From the NCBI GenBank assembly GCA_902806575.1, contig CADCXD010000008.1, positions 2,728,001 through 2,792,000 on the forward strand: a DNA stretch of 64,000 nucleotides, in the 5' to 3' direction. The DNA is from Jackrogersella multiformis (Eukaryota > Ascomycota > Sordariomycetes > Xylariales > Hypoxylaceae). Positions 1-14,344 of this stretch are shown here, piece after piece. Both the position numbers and the translations under genes were made by a program. Numbering within the stretch: the first letter of the stretch is position 1; every line of letters starts with the position of its first letter. A model generated the notes under the pieces. That model made no database searches, was not told the origin of the DNA, and worked only from the letters and a program-made list of their open reading frames with translations.

Positions 1-3000
1 GTAACCCATCAGAGCGGACCGTTCTGCTCGTTACCTAGGTAGTGTAGTAAACGGACGATGATATGGTAACTGTATGCAGTCGACAAGCCCCTGTTCGTCG
101 TGCTACCAACCTAAGCAGCCAAGCCGTATTTGGCAGGCGTCTTCTTCTCCAAACAGCTAAGTGAGAGAAATAGCCCGAAACCAAACACGGGGACTGACGG
201 GACGGGGATTTGATGGGCTAATACGCATATGTGATAGTCTGAAGAAGAACATGACGCCCCTTACGCTGTCGAAACGCCATCGTCGCACAACAACACGATA
301 CTGTAATATACATTAGTATAACTGACTAGTCAAGTTTTCTAAGGCTGTCACGTAGTATGGGTTTAGCCTAGTGTATCGGCGATTGCAAGGGTTAAGCAAG
401 GGTTAAGTAAGGGTAATAAAACGATACTTATCGTCATTTCGCAGGCCCTGTCGTCGATGCTTATTAGCTTCCCAGCTTCCGTGCAGTATTTCCGCGCCGG
501 CTGGCCTGTGCCAGGCTTGTACCGATACCTGACAGGGTCGGAAAACACTCACTTACAGCCGTAGTGCCTGGCAATATCGTTGCATAGGCTACGCAGTATT
601 TACGTAGCTACAGCAGCCAAGTTAAGCAGCTCTATTAGCAATGAAGATCGCTGAAGTCTAGAATTACTATAGTCAGTTAGAAGTATGTACTAAAATTGCG
701 TTGTGTTTCTATCCGTGCTGTCCGTGGGGGGCCGGGGAAGAGCATGGGGGCATAGGACTGGGGTATAGCAAGGATTAAACTAATAGTATGGACCGTTATA
801 GGCTTATAATAGGTACACCGCATCGTGATGGAAGTTGCCGGTTACCAGCCACGCCCCTTTTCTGAAGTACTAGGTATTTGGCATTTCATAATCACGATTT
901 AGTTTTAGCACGAGCCTGAGGCTGGTCAAGCAAGACAAAACCAGGGAAGTAAGGCAGGTAAGGATAGGTACAGTAGCTGGAAAAATTCTATTGTTCTAGA
1001 TCCCCAAACGAACAAAAGACCATGCCCATCAAACTTGCGTGTTTACCTCTATGTCCATAATTCAGTACGGTCATGGATCGAATCTTGGTTCTTCCTAACT
1101 AAATTCTCAATCCTCAGGGCCTTATTGTGAGGTAGTATACGTAATGTAATAAACTCGCTTGGTTAGCCTATGATTTATCGGCCGAGATATAAAACATGTT
1201 GCCAATCGTTACCGGCACGCTGGTAATGGGATTCTCGTATTCTATTTACCTACCTAATAGTAAAAGGTAGGTACCGATGGTGTTAACTTTCTGGTCGCTT
1301 ACGTAGTAAGACTCTTATTACTTAGTATGAGAAACATAACAAGTTTTAATAAGTTTAACTATTTAAACATAACGAAATCCACTTCTTTTAATTGCCGGGA
1401 TAATGATGATTTAGTTAGGAAGGTAGCCGAGCAATTTCGTCGAAATCTCGGAGGAAACACCAGTATTCGGTCAGTATAACGTAAATACTAATATGTTACT
1501 TATATTTCAAGTGACTAACGAGTAATTAGGATGAAGCCGAACCATGGCACATGAATATACACCAGGTATTCTTTATTAGGAAAGCTTTATAATACGATAT
1601 GTCTAATAACGATGTACCAATTGGTAAATATCGGGCTTCCCGCGTGGTCGATTGAAGGGTCTATGTTAAGATTCCCAAAGAACTATGCAGCGATTGCACA
1701 TGCGAAAAGATGGATCGCATTGAAGCCGCGGCCTGTTTTTTGCGCAATTCCATATTTGAACGACGGTGCGCCATTCTAGCAAACATGTTCACGGCTACGC
1801 CACCATCGCCTTGCGGTTCTCTTCTTTTTTAAGAGCGGGAAGGTTTGGCCTGTTTGCTCGACCAGCCAACAACTTGTCTGTCTGTGCAGGAAGGAGATCG
1901 AAGATTACTACGTACATACCTAGCCCTAACACCACGCCGGAAACAAGTCCGTATCAGTCGACAAATATGTTATGTTGACGTCAGCCTCGACATGGTCCAA
2001 CAGCGTCGAAGGCAATTCGATTCAATTCAATTTAATTCAATTTAATTCAATTTAATCAGCGCCGCGCAAGCTCCTCGAGGGATAATAGTAAGTCGTATAT
2101 AAACACCAGGTCAACATCCTCTATAATAAACCCTTTCCCATTCGCAATCGATATTATCCACCATCAACTATCGCGAACACGCTAAGTAAATCCATAGAGC
2201 GGGAGCGCCCGAACTCCTTTACCCGCAGAGGCTTATTTAGTTAAAACCATCTAAGCCCTATGGAATACCTAGTGTAGGTAGTGATTAGTGGTTAAGGTGC
2301 GTTGTTGGCAAGGTATACCTAGGATAACGTGATGAGATGGCGATGTGTGGAAGATGCGATACCTACCTACACTAGAACGACCAAACCAACAGGCCAACAT
2401 CTACACTACCCTAGGTACATATTCTGTTCCGCACCTACACCAGGAACGTAGGTATGTATGGGTAGGTAACTACAAAGTGGGACAGCTACCGACTGTGCCG
2501 CACACTATTATTGCAATGTTCTGTCTCAGGTAGACCAGGCTGCTTGCTACCTAGGGTTACGTTGCTTATTCCAGCCAGCAACCACCACTCCTCCGCAAGA
2601 GGATAGATCTGTATCTCCACGCCGCACATGGCTGCGGCATATGATGAGATTAACCATGGGTTTACGTCGTATGGGTCAACCATGTCGATCTTGATAGAGC
2701 CTCATTCGTGACGTCTTAGTTACAGAATCGCTTTCACTACCCGTACCTATTTTATGCAGTTGAAAATGTTACATCAACATTCAATAAGAAAGAAATCAAA
2801 AGAGGTCTTGGAAATGACTCTTACTTACTGCCTGTCAGGTAGCCAGTCATATTGTCGCCTACTTATCTGTAATTTTAAACCTAGCCCCTTTTCTCCCTAG
2901 CTGTCAGCGTTATCAGGGGGTTATCGCCAACTCATCCTCTTACTAATTTCAATCGTGCATACACTAGAAGCAAAAGCAAAATTAGAATCTGATCAAATGT

Positions 3001-3452
3001 GATAGGTGGTATTATTGTTATTATTGTTCGTCTAGTCTGTATTAGTGTAGCTGTCAGATTCAATTCAATTCATTCTGACATCTGACATCTACAATCCAAC
3101 ATCCCTTACCCGAACCGTCTCTCTTCCGAGCCCATTTCGCCATTTCCTTCCCTCCCCAAGCCATTTCTGCCGCGTTTGATGTGATTGTGATAGCAACAGC
3201 AGCAATCGTGATCCCAATCAAGCCATGGCGCTGGGATAGTCATCACAACCCCGTGAAAGCTCTCCTTAATTTCGCAATATTGAGCCTCTCTTAAACGCAG
3301 ACCTATCGGAGAATTTCCCCGTCCGATGCCACTCATTTCACCGATACGAAGCCAATCTTACTTACTTGTTTCTAAGTATCGAACCGAACTAATCACCCGT
3401 CCATCCATACACCCACCCGGCAACCATACCTCACTTAGTAACCTGATACATC
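1..3452. other. Intergenic, no gene recognised
   Basis: No open frame longer than about 76 codons with protein-like composition and no convincing splice structure was found. The stretch is moderately AT-rich, contains one ACCTAGGT palindrome near position 33 and several TAGGTA-type relatives around 2270-2560. The last 60 bases before 3453 are C/T-rich, as in a fungal 5' leader. Confidence 0.5.
2023..2056. repeat. 10-bp tandem repeat (TTCAATTTAA)n
   Basis: About three head-to-tail copies of a 10-bp unit are read directly from the sequence. No coding context. Confidence 0.8.
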
Positions 3453-4178
3453 ATGCGCTCCCACCCCTACACGCCGCCGCCCCCGCTCCCCCCGCTGCTC
3501 TCCGAGCTCTCGGCCTACCTGCCGAACCGCGATGGCGGTGGTGCTAGCGAGGCCGCGCTATCGGACCTCGACCCCGACACAAGCCGCCTGCTGCCGCCGC
3601 GGAAGCGGCCCCAGCACCGCGTGCGCATACAGGGGCGCCTGGCACCCGTGCGCAGCGTGTCTGTCGCGAACCTGAGGGCGCAGTCGTTACGCGACAAGAA
3701 CAACAAGACCGACACCAAAACCAGTAACAGCAGTAACAGCAACGCAGGGTTCGACAGGGCCGTCGGCGGGGCGTCAGAGAGGAGGCGGCGGCGAAGCGAG
3801 GACCACTGCATAGGGATTGCGCATGGCGAAGAAGACGAGGACGAGGTCGAGGTCGAGGTCGAGGTCGAGGAGAGGGATACGCAGCTCCGGGGCTACGGAA
3901 TCGGTGGCCGCGGGAATATTCGTGAGCAGAGCCCTGGCTTGTCTCGTCGTTTTGTTGCGCATCGTTGGGTGCTAATTGTTCTACTAGGTCGGCCGACTGA
4001 TGTCATGGGCACTTCGTCGTCTAAGACGTCGATGTCCATATCCTCGCTGTTCTCGAGCTCCGGCTCCGACTCGGGTTCGCCGCGCCAAGTCTCGGGGGCC
4101 GGTCTGGATAAGCGGTGGTCCCTGTCTGGGATGTTGAATCGCTTTGAGGAGCGTAGGGGGAGGGAACGGAATGTTTAA
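3453..4178 (+). CDS. Low-complexity protein of unknown function
   Basis: I do not recognise this protein. The uninterrupted frame is 241 codons, but a good intron (3922-3987, 66 nt, donor GTGAGC, branch GCTAAT, acceptor CTACTAG) lies inside it and is a multiple of three, so splicing gives 219 residues without changing frame. Exons would be 3453-3921 and 3988-4178. The N-terminus is proline-rich, followed by basic stretches, an S/N-rich segment, an acidic run of alternating Val and Glu encoded by a GAGGTC repeat near 3838-3870, and a serine-rich C-terminal part ending in an Arg/Glu-rich tail. It appears largely disordered, with no membrane segment or signal peptide once spliced. A gene is supported by GC-rich codon use compared with the AT-rich surroundings and by a C/T-rich leader. 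Confidence 0.6.
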   Translation: MRSHPYTPPPPLPPLLSELSAYLPNRDGGGASEAALSDLDPDTSRLLPPRKRPQHRVRIQGRLAPVRSVSVANLRAQSLRDKNNKTDTKTSNSSNSNAGFDRAVGGASERRRRRSEDHCIGIAHGEEDEDEVEVEVEVEERDTQLRGYGIGGRGNIREQSPGLSRRFVAHRWVLIVLLGRPTDVMGTSSSKTSMSISSLFSSSGSDSGSPRQVSGAGLDKRWSLSGMLNRFEERRGRERNV

Positions 4179-5091
4179 GTTGGATTAGGTAACTAGGGTA
4201 TGGCGTTGACGGCTTTGCGTGTTTTGGGTTGTGGCTTATAGAATGGGATGGGATGTGGTCTGGTTTAAGACGAGATCCCGGACGCGAGTCCATTGTTCAA
4301 TATAAAGTACAGGTTCAAATGTCGGTCTTGGAGTAGCTCAGAGATATCATCTTCGGGTTTAATGAACGTGCTGATGTCCTTCATGAGGACGTAGCACCTA
4401 TTAACTCGAGATGGTTCGCCTGCGATAGACGAGTCTACAATATGATGCTCGGGCTGTAACATGACTATTATTAACACATCGCTTGGCTACTCTGCTATGG
4501 ATTATATGAGGGTTATCTTTGAGCGCTCTAGACTATGGGAGGAAGCTCTTTCTCTCACTTCCTGTTTATATGTGCTAGGTATCTTACTGCTGCTATTATG
4601 TGATATCGACGATTTTAAGCGATGATTCGGAATTATTTAGCCACGACTCACTAGTCTAGCAGATTTACGAAGTAGCCAATAATCTTGTAGCAAAGCTACT
4701 AGGTTAGACGTCAGGTCTCGCGGTGTTATATGTACTACTAGGCTAGGACAGTACACCTAAAGGCACGTATCTACCTGCAGCTCGTCAATTACACATATAG
4801 CTACTAAACTCCTGTCGATTTTATATTGCAGAATGCGTTGACACAAGCTCATTACCCAGTGAAAGCCACGGAGGTAGGTATTGAGTGTTAGCAATATCGG
4901 CGTCCATCGTATCAGCTACTACGAAGCTGTGAGGAAAATGTCTATTTGCTCTCCCGTAGATTCGAATCTTCTTATAAAACGTTGTGTGAGCTAGAAATAG
5001 GGATAAGGTACATTTTCACTCTAGAAAAAGGTTTGAAATAGAGGCGCACCCCTGATGACTCCTTCGCCTTCGAGAGGCACTCAAACACCTC
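4179..5091. other. Intergenic between two convergent genes
   Basis: This is the 3' flank of the unknown protein and of the minus-strand kinase gene. Only short frames with many stops occur on both strands. No RNA gene or repeat was recognised. Confidence 0.5.
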
Positions 5092-7600
5092 TCAGCTAAT
5101 CCGGATGCAAGCAAGCCGCCTTAAGACTCCTTTAAAGCGGGCGTATCCGTCTTCGAGGGCCTCTCCAACGGATTGGAGGGGAGAGGGCTTGATATCAGAG
5201 CGCGTTGGACTTGACTCTGGCTCTGGCTCTGGCTTGGCCCGGGTCGCCGAGTCCGACGTCTTATCCTGATTCCCTATCTCCTCTTCTGCAGGCTCGCCCG
5301 AAGTCTTAGCCGTGTCTTGTCCCGCATATTCTGTCTCTTCTAGCACTTCGTTAGGACTTGTCCAGGAGTTCTCTCCAGCCGTTAGCATAGTGTTGTTTAG
5401 GCTCCCGTATCTCGAATTCCTTGCTTCCCTCCTCATGTTCGCCTGGTCCAGTATTTTTCTTTGCAACTCGATCGGCCTTTGATCTTGGGGTTGTCTGAGT
5501 GGCCCATTAAGGGGACCCTGTTCTTGTAAGCTTCTACTATTATAACTGTACGTCTATACGGAAAGTGACATACTCGTAAGTGTCCAACAACGCTATATTT
5601 CTCTTCGAAGCCGGCGATTGTTAAGCTGGCATTGCTGCTCCGAGGCTCATTAAGGGACTTTTTGTAATCGTCGCATATGTCTTTTAAGCGACCATGGAAT
5701 TTCTTGACCTTCCATCGATCTTGAGGGTTCGGCTGAAGCAGCCCGTTATCGATGATGTCCAAGAAGTCTTTCATGGCAATCGGGCATGTATCATGAGTTC
5801 GGAGCTCATGAATCCACTAAATATTAATTAGAACACGAATCATAACACTCTACGCACTACTTACACTCTTCACCGATGGCTTCACGACTGGACCATACCT
5901 ATGAATATTGAAGAACTTGTCTTCCCGTACATTATGATTCGGAACATCGTCTGCGAGTCGCGCCTCGTTGAATGCAGGTCGTGTGTTACTATATCCGATA
6001 AGAAACCAGGAGATGAATTCGAGGAAAACACACCCTAAGCTCCACATATCATACGCTTGGGAGATGAACGAGTTCATATCGAACTCAGGCGGTCGGTATG
6101 TACGCGAGAAGCCACCGACCCTATCAGCAGCGATTTTCGAAACGGAGAGCGCAGAGTGGAAGCGAGTCAATCCGAAGTCAGTGATAACGAGACGATAGTT
6201 GCCTTCCGGTGTAGAGAAGAAGAGGATGTTTTCGGGCTTGATATCACCATGTCTCCCCCTATTGTCGAAGGGAGGTTGTTCTTCGGCGCAGACCTGATTG
6301 TCAGTCCACGAAGAGTAATGGTGAATCTTCCACAGCCCTTCAGTTATCCCCAAGCATTGATTAAGGACCCATTCGACATGCTGTGGTGTGGCTGACGACA
6401 TCTGCGTCTGTTGCCAGAGGTCCGCTAGGTTTCCGCGTGCTAGTGGAAATACTAAGTAATACTTGTCGTCATGTTGTAATGTCATAAGTAATCGAATTAG
6501 GTGGTCATGCCCAGATCGTTGCCCACTGAACCGCTCCAGGGCTCGGATCTCGTCTCTGTATGAGTTGAAGTTTGGGAGGATTTCCTTCACTGCGAACTCA
6601 CATTCTCCATCCACTGGTTCCTAGATAAACCTAATTAGCCCCGTTGTACATTTTCACAATATACAGAGGTAGTTAGGGGTATAACTCACATAGTTATGGT
6701 GGGCTGGATGGATCCTAACCCTTCGAACGGTCCCATATCCACCGAATTTTGGCTCATACCATTCGGTGAAGGGGAGTCGGATCTTGGGATCATCGAATTT
6801 GTAGAAACGTACGGGACCTGGGCTCATATCGAAGAATGGGATGAGATATTGGTATTGTCCAAAACAGAACATGTCGAAGTCACTGCTACCGTAGCGGTCG
6901 GAGAGATAATTCATCGTTGAAATATTCTCCGCGTCACCATTTTTATAGAACAGAACTGTCGTTCCGGACATCTGGGATGGACAGCGCCTCAAGGGCAGAT
7001 CGGTATCATATATTTCGTTTCCGATGAAAGATTTGAGTGATTCTATCCTGTCGGTATATATGAGTGTAGCCAATATCATGAGCCGGCTGTGCTCTGGTTT
7101 TTCATGACAAATCTCATTGACCATTTGATCCACTGAAACGTTATCCCCACGAAAAATCTCCTGGAATGCGCGTTTTACGACGGGCTTTCGGAGGAGGCGA
7201 AGTAGTCTATCCATAGGAAGGAACACATACTGTTTGTTGCGCCCGGATTTGAGGTTTTTGTTCAGTATATCTTGGAGATATCGAATACACGATTTCTTGT
7301 CTGTCCACTTGTTGTTGAAGTCCTCCAAGTCGTCTGTGTTTGAGCTCGGATCGGATCGGGCCAGATCAGAAGACTCAGAAATACCGAGTGATAGCCACTC
7401 AGGATTAGCTTCTTCGATATCCAATGCTGTTTCGAAATGAAAATGTTAAGTACTTTTTTAAAACTTGCGGTTCGTGTTATAGTCTTACCTTTCATGTGTT
7501 TCTGCCATGCACATCCAAGTCCATAATCTTGGACGGTCACAATTCCTAGTACATATTGAGCCAATACCCTTGCTGAATATGATAAAATATGCCTAAGCAT
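5092..7600 (-). CDS. Protein kinase with N-terminal helical domain
   Basis: Five exons on the minus strand: 7489-7600, 6690-7426, 5865-6620, 5574-5816, 5092-5517. Introns are 62, 69, 48 and 56 nt with canonical ends, and the joined frame is 757 residues. Residues about 40-185 form a charged helical region that resembles the start of the kinase-HET protein at 16940. The kinase domain spans about 262-590: glycine loop GGYGTV, AVK lysine near 295, HGDIKPEN near 407 (HGD in place of HRD), DFG near 431, a PPE version of APE, and DMWSLG near 474. The last 140 residues are a P/E/S-rich, probably disordered tail. The serine/threonine kinase fold is complete and could be active. An alternative start at 7653 would need a 35-nt intron, unusually short, that joins in frame. 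It is transcribed away from the LTR element and from the kinase-HET gene. Substrate unknown. Confidence 0.8.
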
Positions 7601-8740
7601 TCCTTACCTTCCACCATAGACTGTGCATCCTCGCTTTTCCGTGGGACAGACATTACGTGTGGGACTTGAAAAGGATGTCGACACCTAACTCCCCAAAGAG
7701 GTGAACTTCCTGGTTACCTGGGTAGGTAGGTATTAAGCGCTAACTAACGCTTGTATCAGGCAGAATGAAGGATTTGAAATAGTAATCTAGAGTTTGCTAC
7801 TGAACCATAACGGTCGTCATTGTCTATCGACTCAATATTGGGTTGGCCGTTGTCAGTAATGGGGTGCAAGCTTTGAATAGACATTTTGGGAGCTACAGGT
7901 GAATTCATAGGATAAATATGTCAGCATTTCATCAGCTCAGAAGATGAATAAACTCCTCTGGTGTCATGTATTGGTAAGCATATCTAAATCGCGCGAAGTG
8001 CAATTTCTGGGATGAAGGAAGGGCGACATGTGTTCGGCGAAGTTGCATCCATCTCGGCCAGAATGAAAAGGAGGCTTAATATTGAACCAAGTTTACCCCT
8101 AAATCATCAGAAGGCTTCGCTCGGCGACAGCGAGGACAGGAGGAAACGTAATCCAGCTTACACCCCATGTTTTCGTGTAACTTCTAAGAATGTGAGTGAC
8201 TAGAAGAGTCCGAGAGTCGTGAGCCAACTTAGAAGATATATGTGTACAAGGTTGAACTAGGTCGATCCTCAGTGTGTATAGGTATGTATCGTCGCACGCA
8301 GCCTTGCGGAAAGGGATGTAGAGTAAGGTACCTTAGGTAGGTAGAAAATTAGGATATTACTTGCACCTTGGTATTGGTGGCTTATATCCCTAACCTCAAG
8401 TCCTGCCGGTTCCCCAATTCTTTCTTCATTTGGCTGAGCCGTTTAGGAATTTCTGTGATTTCGGTGAATCGCGGCCCCATATCGGCCCCACCCGGGAATC
8501 AACAAGTCCCACAGCTGATAGGACTTTATTGAAACCAATGGGAAATGAATATTTCAGATATCCTACAGAAGAGCCTCATCGGGGCGGAGAATCTCCCTTG
8601 TCGATAAAATATAGGTACCTAAGACAGTAGATGATGTGCATGCTGCAGTATGCACAACATCGAGATTGAATGTCAGGCATACCAGGTACCTAAGATATCC
8701 ATCTACCTACTTAATAAGTGAAAATGGCATCATTTATTGC
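7601..8740. other. Upstream flank of the kinase, up to the LTR element
   Basis: No gene recognised. It includes the kinase promoter and a few TAGGTA motifs near 7718 and 8330. The base composition is ordinary, so the RIP-type mutation does not reach here. Confidence 0.5.
8736..8740. repeat. Target-site duplication ATTGC, left copy
   Basis: ATTGC immediately precedes the TG that opens the left LTR and recurs immediately after the right LTR at 14735-14739. Confidence 0.75.
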
Positions 8741-9049
8741 TGTGATAAGGGCAATAGGACTTGGAACTGTAGTTCAATTTCGAGTAATAATTCTTTATGG
8801 TTTTAAGGTCCTTGCCTTTTTTTTCTTCTTGCGAAGGAAGGCGTAATGACTTATATGTATATAATCTAAATATCTCTTTAAGCGTCGTTAACGCTTACTT
8901 AATTTTATTAGTTTAATTTTATATATATTAATTAAATTTTTTAATTAATTTTATTTAATAGTTTTATTTTATAAGTTTTAATATATTTCGTATTTATTAA
9001 TTTATATATATTAATTATATTTTATTTTATAAAATTTATTTATATAATA
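8741..9049 (+). repeat. Left LTR, 309 bp, 5' part unmutated
   Basis: It starts TGTGATAAGG and ends ATAATA. The first 140 bases keep normal composition, while the rest is AT-converted. It aligns along its length with 14345-14734. Differences are almost all transitions of the RIP type, apart from a 2-base length change in the T-run and one 83-bp duplication in the right copy. Confidence 0.8.
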
Positions 9050-9520
9050 TTAGTTTTTTTTTAATATTCGTTTTTAAATATATTATATAATTATAAAATC
9101 GCGAGGTTTATTAACGTATTATTCGTAAAATAATTTAATTATTATTTTTATTTTTTTATTAAATATATATTTATAAAGTTTTTAAGTTTAATATTTTTTA
9201 ACCGGTTAATTTTTTTATTTTACGAGATATTTTATTTTATTTAATAATTTTTAAATTTTATTAAAGTTATTATACGTAAAATTTAATTAAAGTTAAAAAG
9301 TTTTTAATTATTAATACGATAAAGTTTAATAAATAAAATATAAAACGAGTTATATATTTTTTATTTTTTAAGAAAAATAATTTTATTACGATAAAAAAGA
9401 TTATTTATTAAATTTTAAAAAAGCTTAAAAGTTTTTTATTTAATTTTTTAACGAGGCGTTTAATTTTAATATTTTTTACGTTTAATATTACGAGTTAATT
9501 TATTTTAAAAATTAAATTTT

Positions 9521-9613
9521 TTTATTATTATTTATTAATTTTTTTATTATTTATTAATTTTTTTATTATTTATTAATTTTTTTATTATTTATTAATTTTT
9601 TTATTATTTATTA
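9521..9613 (+). repeat. 19-bp tandem repeat inside the retroelement
   Basis: About five head-to-tail copies of a 19-bp unit (five T, then ATTATTT, then ATTAATT). The copies are nearly identical although the surroundings are RIP-mutated, so the array either was already A+T or arose after mutation. Confidence 0.8.
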
Positions 9614-12600
9614 ACGATTTCGTTTTAAATGTTTTTATATATTTTAATATATATATAACTTATTTTCGAAATTACGTAAAATATTTATAAAAAAATTATA
9701 AGTTATTAAATAATAATTATAATTAATATAAAAAAAAGTAAGTTATATTAATAAAGAAATAATATTATTATAAATAAATTTTATAATCGTAAGTAAATTT
9801 TTTTAATTATTTATTTCGTAATTAACGAAAGTTTTAAAATAAACTTTTAAAATTTAATTAAAGCGTTTTATTTATTTATCGGTTTATAAATAAAATGTAA
9901 TATTTATACGAAACTTAATATTTATTAATTTAAGAAAGTTTTTTTAAATATAAAACGAAAATTTTAATTAAGTTATTAAATTTCTTTTTTTTTATTTTAA
10001 GAAAAATAAAATGCGTTATTTTAAAAAATAAATTTATTATTATTTAAATAAAGTTATAACCGTTTAATAAAAAAAGTTAATAATAAAATTTATTATTATT
10101 ATTAATTAAAAATATTTATATAAAACGTAATAAAAGATTTTATTTTATTAATATTTTAAATAATTTTATACGTAATTTCGGATAATATTTTTAATATTTA
10201 ATTATTAAAAGTTTTAAGTAATTAATTTTAAGGTTTTATTTATTTTTATATATTTAACGACGAGAATATTATATTTAATAAAAATGACTTTTTTTTAAAG
10301 TTTCGTAAGTATTTAAAGTTTTTTTTTTAATATAAAAGGTTATTTTATAAAATAACGGTTTTAAAAGGATTTTTAATTTACGTAATATATTTTAAGTTAT
10401 TAATAATTGTTTTTTTTAATCGTTTAATAAAATCGAGAGTTTAATTAAATGTAATAAAATTATAAAGTTTTTTTAATATAACGAAGATAATTATTAAAAA
10501 AACGAATAAAATTCTTTAAAAATATAAAAAATATTTATTTTATAAAATCGATTTTATAAATTAATTTTAATTTTTATTTTTTTAAGTTAATATTACGATA
10601 ATTTTAAAAAAATATCGGTTTTATTATTTTACTTATTTAATCGATAATTAATTATAAATTAATATAATAAAAGTTTTTATATTTATTAAGTTTAACGTTA
10701 ATTTAAAACTTTAATTTAATGTTTAGTTTTTTTTAAATATTAATATTATTTTTTAAAAAAGTTTATTATAATTAATAATTTTTTATTATAAATTTTATAA
10801 TTTATTTTTATTAATATAAGCTTACGAGAATAATAAGTTATAAGTTTAAATTTTTTTTATTTTTTTTAAAAAAACGGCGTTAATAATATAATTAAGGAAG
10901 TTTATTTTTTAGATTTTTTAAAAGTATTTTTACGGGTTAATTATAAAGTAATATTTTATAAAAAAATTTAAGATTTTCTTAACGATTTTATCGTGTTTTT
11001 TATAATATTTATATAAATAAAAAAGTTATTTAAGTATATTAAAAGATTTAAATTAATAAGGTTTCGAAAAATATTATTTATTATAAATTAAAAAGTTATA
11101 AAAGTATTAATTAATTTAAAAGATATAATTAAGTATTTAAAAAAATCGTATTTATATTAAAAAGTTATTTTTTATTCGTTTTTTTTTAATTTTAATAAAT
11201 TATTTTACGATTTTAAAACGAGTTTATAATTTAAATATTAAAAGTATAAAATATCGTATAAAAATAATATTATTATTTAAGTTTTTATAATTTATTATAA
11301 GTTAAAAAAAGTTTTAAGAATTTAATTTATTTACGAATATTATAAGTGTTACGTAAAATAAAGTCGATTTTTAAATACGTTTATTATTAAATATTTCGTT
11401 TAATTATAATTTTAACGTATCGAGTTTCTTTTTATTTATAACGTAAAAAGGTTTTTAAAAAGGCGTTTTTTTAAAAAAAAATTAATAACGTAATTTTATA
11501 ATTAATAATTTAAGAAACATTATTTTATTTTTTTCATTATAATATATATAAATTTACGGAATTTTTTAAGAACGTTTTATAATGTTTTTTTTATTTTAAT
11601 ATTTTTTATTATTATTATATTAATTAGTTTTTTTAAATTATATAAAGTAAAGTTAATATAATATTTCCGATAATAAAAAAAATTAAACTTAATTTTTTTA
11701 AAATTTAAAAAAAAGTTTATAAGTTTATAAAATTTTATTTATTATTATAATATAATAATATTACATTTATTATTTAAGGCGTTTAATTTAAAATTAATTT
11801 TAAAGAAATAATTTTTTAATAACGAAAAATAAAAGGATCGATATAATAACGTTTTATAAAGAAAATTTAAGTTAAATTAAAGGTTAATACGAGTTATATA
11901 TATTGTTTTTTAATAATCGGTAATTTTTATTTTTTTATTTTAAAAAAAGATATTATTAAAATTAAGCTTTTTAAATTTAATAATATTTATATTTAATATT
12001 TTTATTTATTATATATTAATATTATATTAATAATAAGTTTATATTTTAAAGTTAATTTTAAATAAAGTTTTTTTATAACTTTCGTTTTATTTTTAATTAA
12101 ATTTTTAATTACCGTAATTCGGTAAATTTTATCTTAATTTAATTATAAAATTTAACGAGGTATAAAGTCAAAGTTATTTAAAAATTCGAGTCGAAATTTT
12201 CGGTTTTTATAATTTAAAAATAAAATAATTCTCGTAAAATTATATTTATTTATACTTTTTTTATAATAAAAGTATAAGTTAAATATTATTATTTTAAAGT
12301 TATTTTACGAAGGAAATTTTATTTAAGTTTAATAATAAATTTTTATTATTAACGTTTTTTTTAATAAAATAAAAAAAGGTTTAATAATTATTACGTTTAT
12401 AACGTTAATAAAATTTCTTATCTTTTTTTTATTAATTTATATTTATTTAATTAATTTCTTTTAAAGTATTTTTATTTTTAAATTTATCGTTATTTTTTAA
12501 AGATTAATTTTAGCTCGAATTAAAACGGTTTTTTTTTACGATTAATTTAGCTTAATTTTAAGGGCTTTTAAATCGAAGTAAGCTTTTTTTTTCCCGAAAT

Positions 12601-14344
12601 ACTAAAATTAATTAATATATTTTTATATATTTAATTTATTTTTTAAATAACGGTAAAGAATTTTTTATTTATATTTAAAAGTTTTTTTTATTTAAGATTT
12701 TTTTTTTCGTTAAAAAAAGATTTAACGATATAATTTTAAAACGTCGTTTTAAATTATTAAATTATTTTATTAAAATTTAATAACTCGGTAAAATATTAAA
12801 TAACGTTTTTTTAATATTTAAGTTTAAATTTTTTTTTAAATTACGATATTTTTTTAAAAGGTTTATAAAACGTTTTTAAAAGGTAATAACGTATATTATT
12901 TAAATATTAAAATTTTTTAATTACGTAATTTAGTTTTTACGTTATTAATATTATAATTATATTTTTTTAAATAATAACGATTTAATTTAATTAATATAAT
13001 AAAAAATTTTAAGTATATTTTAATTTTTATTTATTAAGTTCGAAACTTTAAAAAGTCTTTATTATCGTAAACGGTAAATTTATTAAGTTATATTAAATTA
13101 ACGATAATCGTAACGTAAAAAGGATAAATTAATCGTTTTAAAGCTTTAAATAATCGGTTATTATTACTTTAAAATAAAGGATTTTTATTATTATATAAAG
13201 GCGTAAAATTATTTTAAAGTAATTTTTTAAAAAAGTTTTTAAATAATTTAAAGTTTTAAAATTAATTATCGAAATTAAAATCGCTTAAGTTATTATTAAA
13301 TGTTTCGATAGTTTTTTTAAAAAGAATTTTATTTTTATTTTTAAATATAAAAAGGTTAATTTTAACGAAATTAAATTATATTTAAACATTTTTAATTATT
13401 TTTTTAATTTAAACTTTTAAATTGAAATATTTAATAAATAATACTTTAAAATATATTAAATCTTTTCGATTAAAGGAATTTAATTTAATTAACGTTTTTA
13501 ATATAATACGTTTTTTAATATTAATTAATTTATTAAAAGTTAATTAATTTATTAAAAGTTAATTAAATATTATATTCGTTAAAAATAACTTAAGTATAAA
13601 CCTTTAAATTATTAAATTAATAATAAGTTTTTACGTTAATATATATAAAATCTATATATTTTTTATAAAAAAATTATTAATTTAAAATTCTTTAATATAA
13701 ACTTAATTTATTAAATTTATTATTTAAAATAAATTATTTATTCGTTTATTAATATTATATCGATTTAATTAAATTAAATTACCGTATTATAAATTATTTA
13801 AATTATATTATATTAATTTCGAATTTAATTTTTATTAATAATTTAATTATTTTTAACGGTAATAATAAATGTTTAAATAATATAATAATTATCGTATATT
13901 TTTTAATAAAACTCGATAAATTATATATTAAAACGTCGTTTAATTTTAATAAATTTTTATAAACGGCGATTTTTTTTATATTTACCTTTAATTTTAAAGT
14001 TTCGTAAAAAAAGTATTATTAAAAACTCGAAAAATTATTTATCGTTTAATAAAAAAAGTAATTCGAGGTTTTATAAATTAATAAATAATAAAGTTAAAGT
14101 ATAAATATTTAACTTAAATATTTACGAAATAATAAAATATAAAATTTCTTTTATAATTATAATAACGTATATAATAATAAAATTAATAAATAAAATTAAT
14201 ATAATATATTTTAATATATTTTTTTTTAATAAATTAATTATTTATAAGTAATTAAAATAAAATAAAATTTAAAAAAAAATTAATTTTCTTTTAAAAAACA
14301 CGTGTTTTTTTAAAAATAAAGTTTTTTTTAAAAAAAAAAATTTT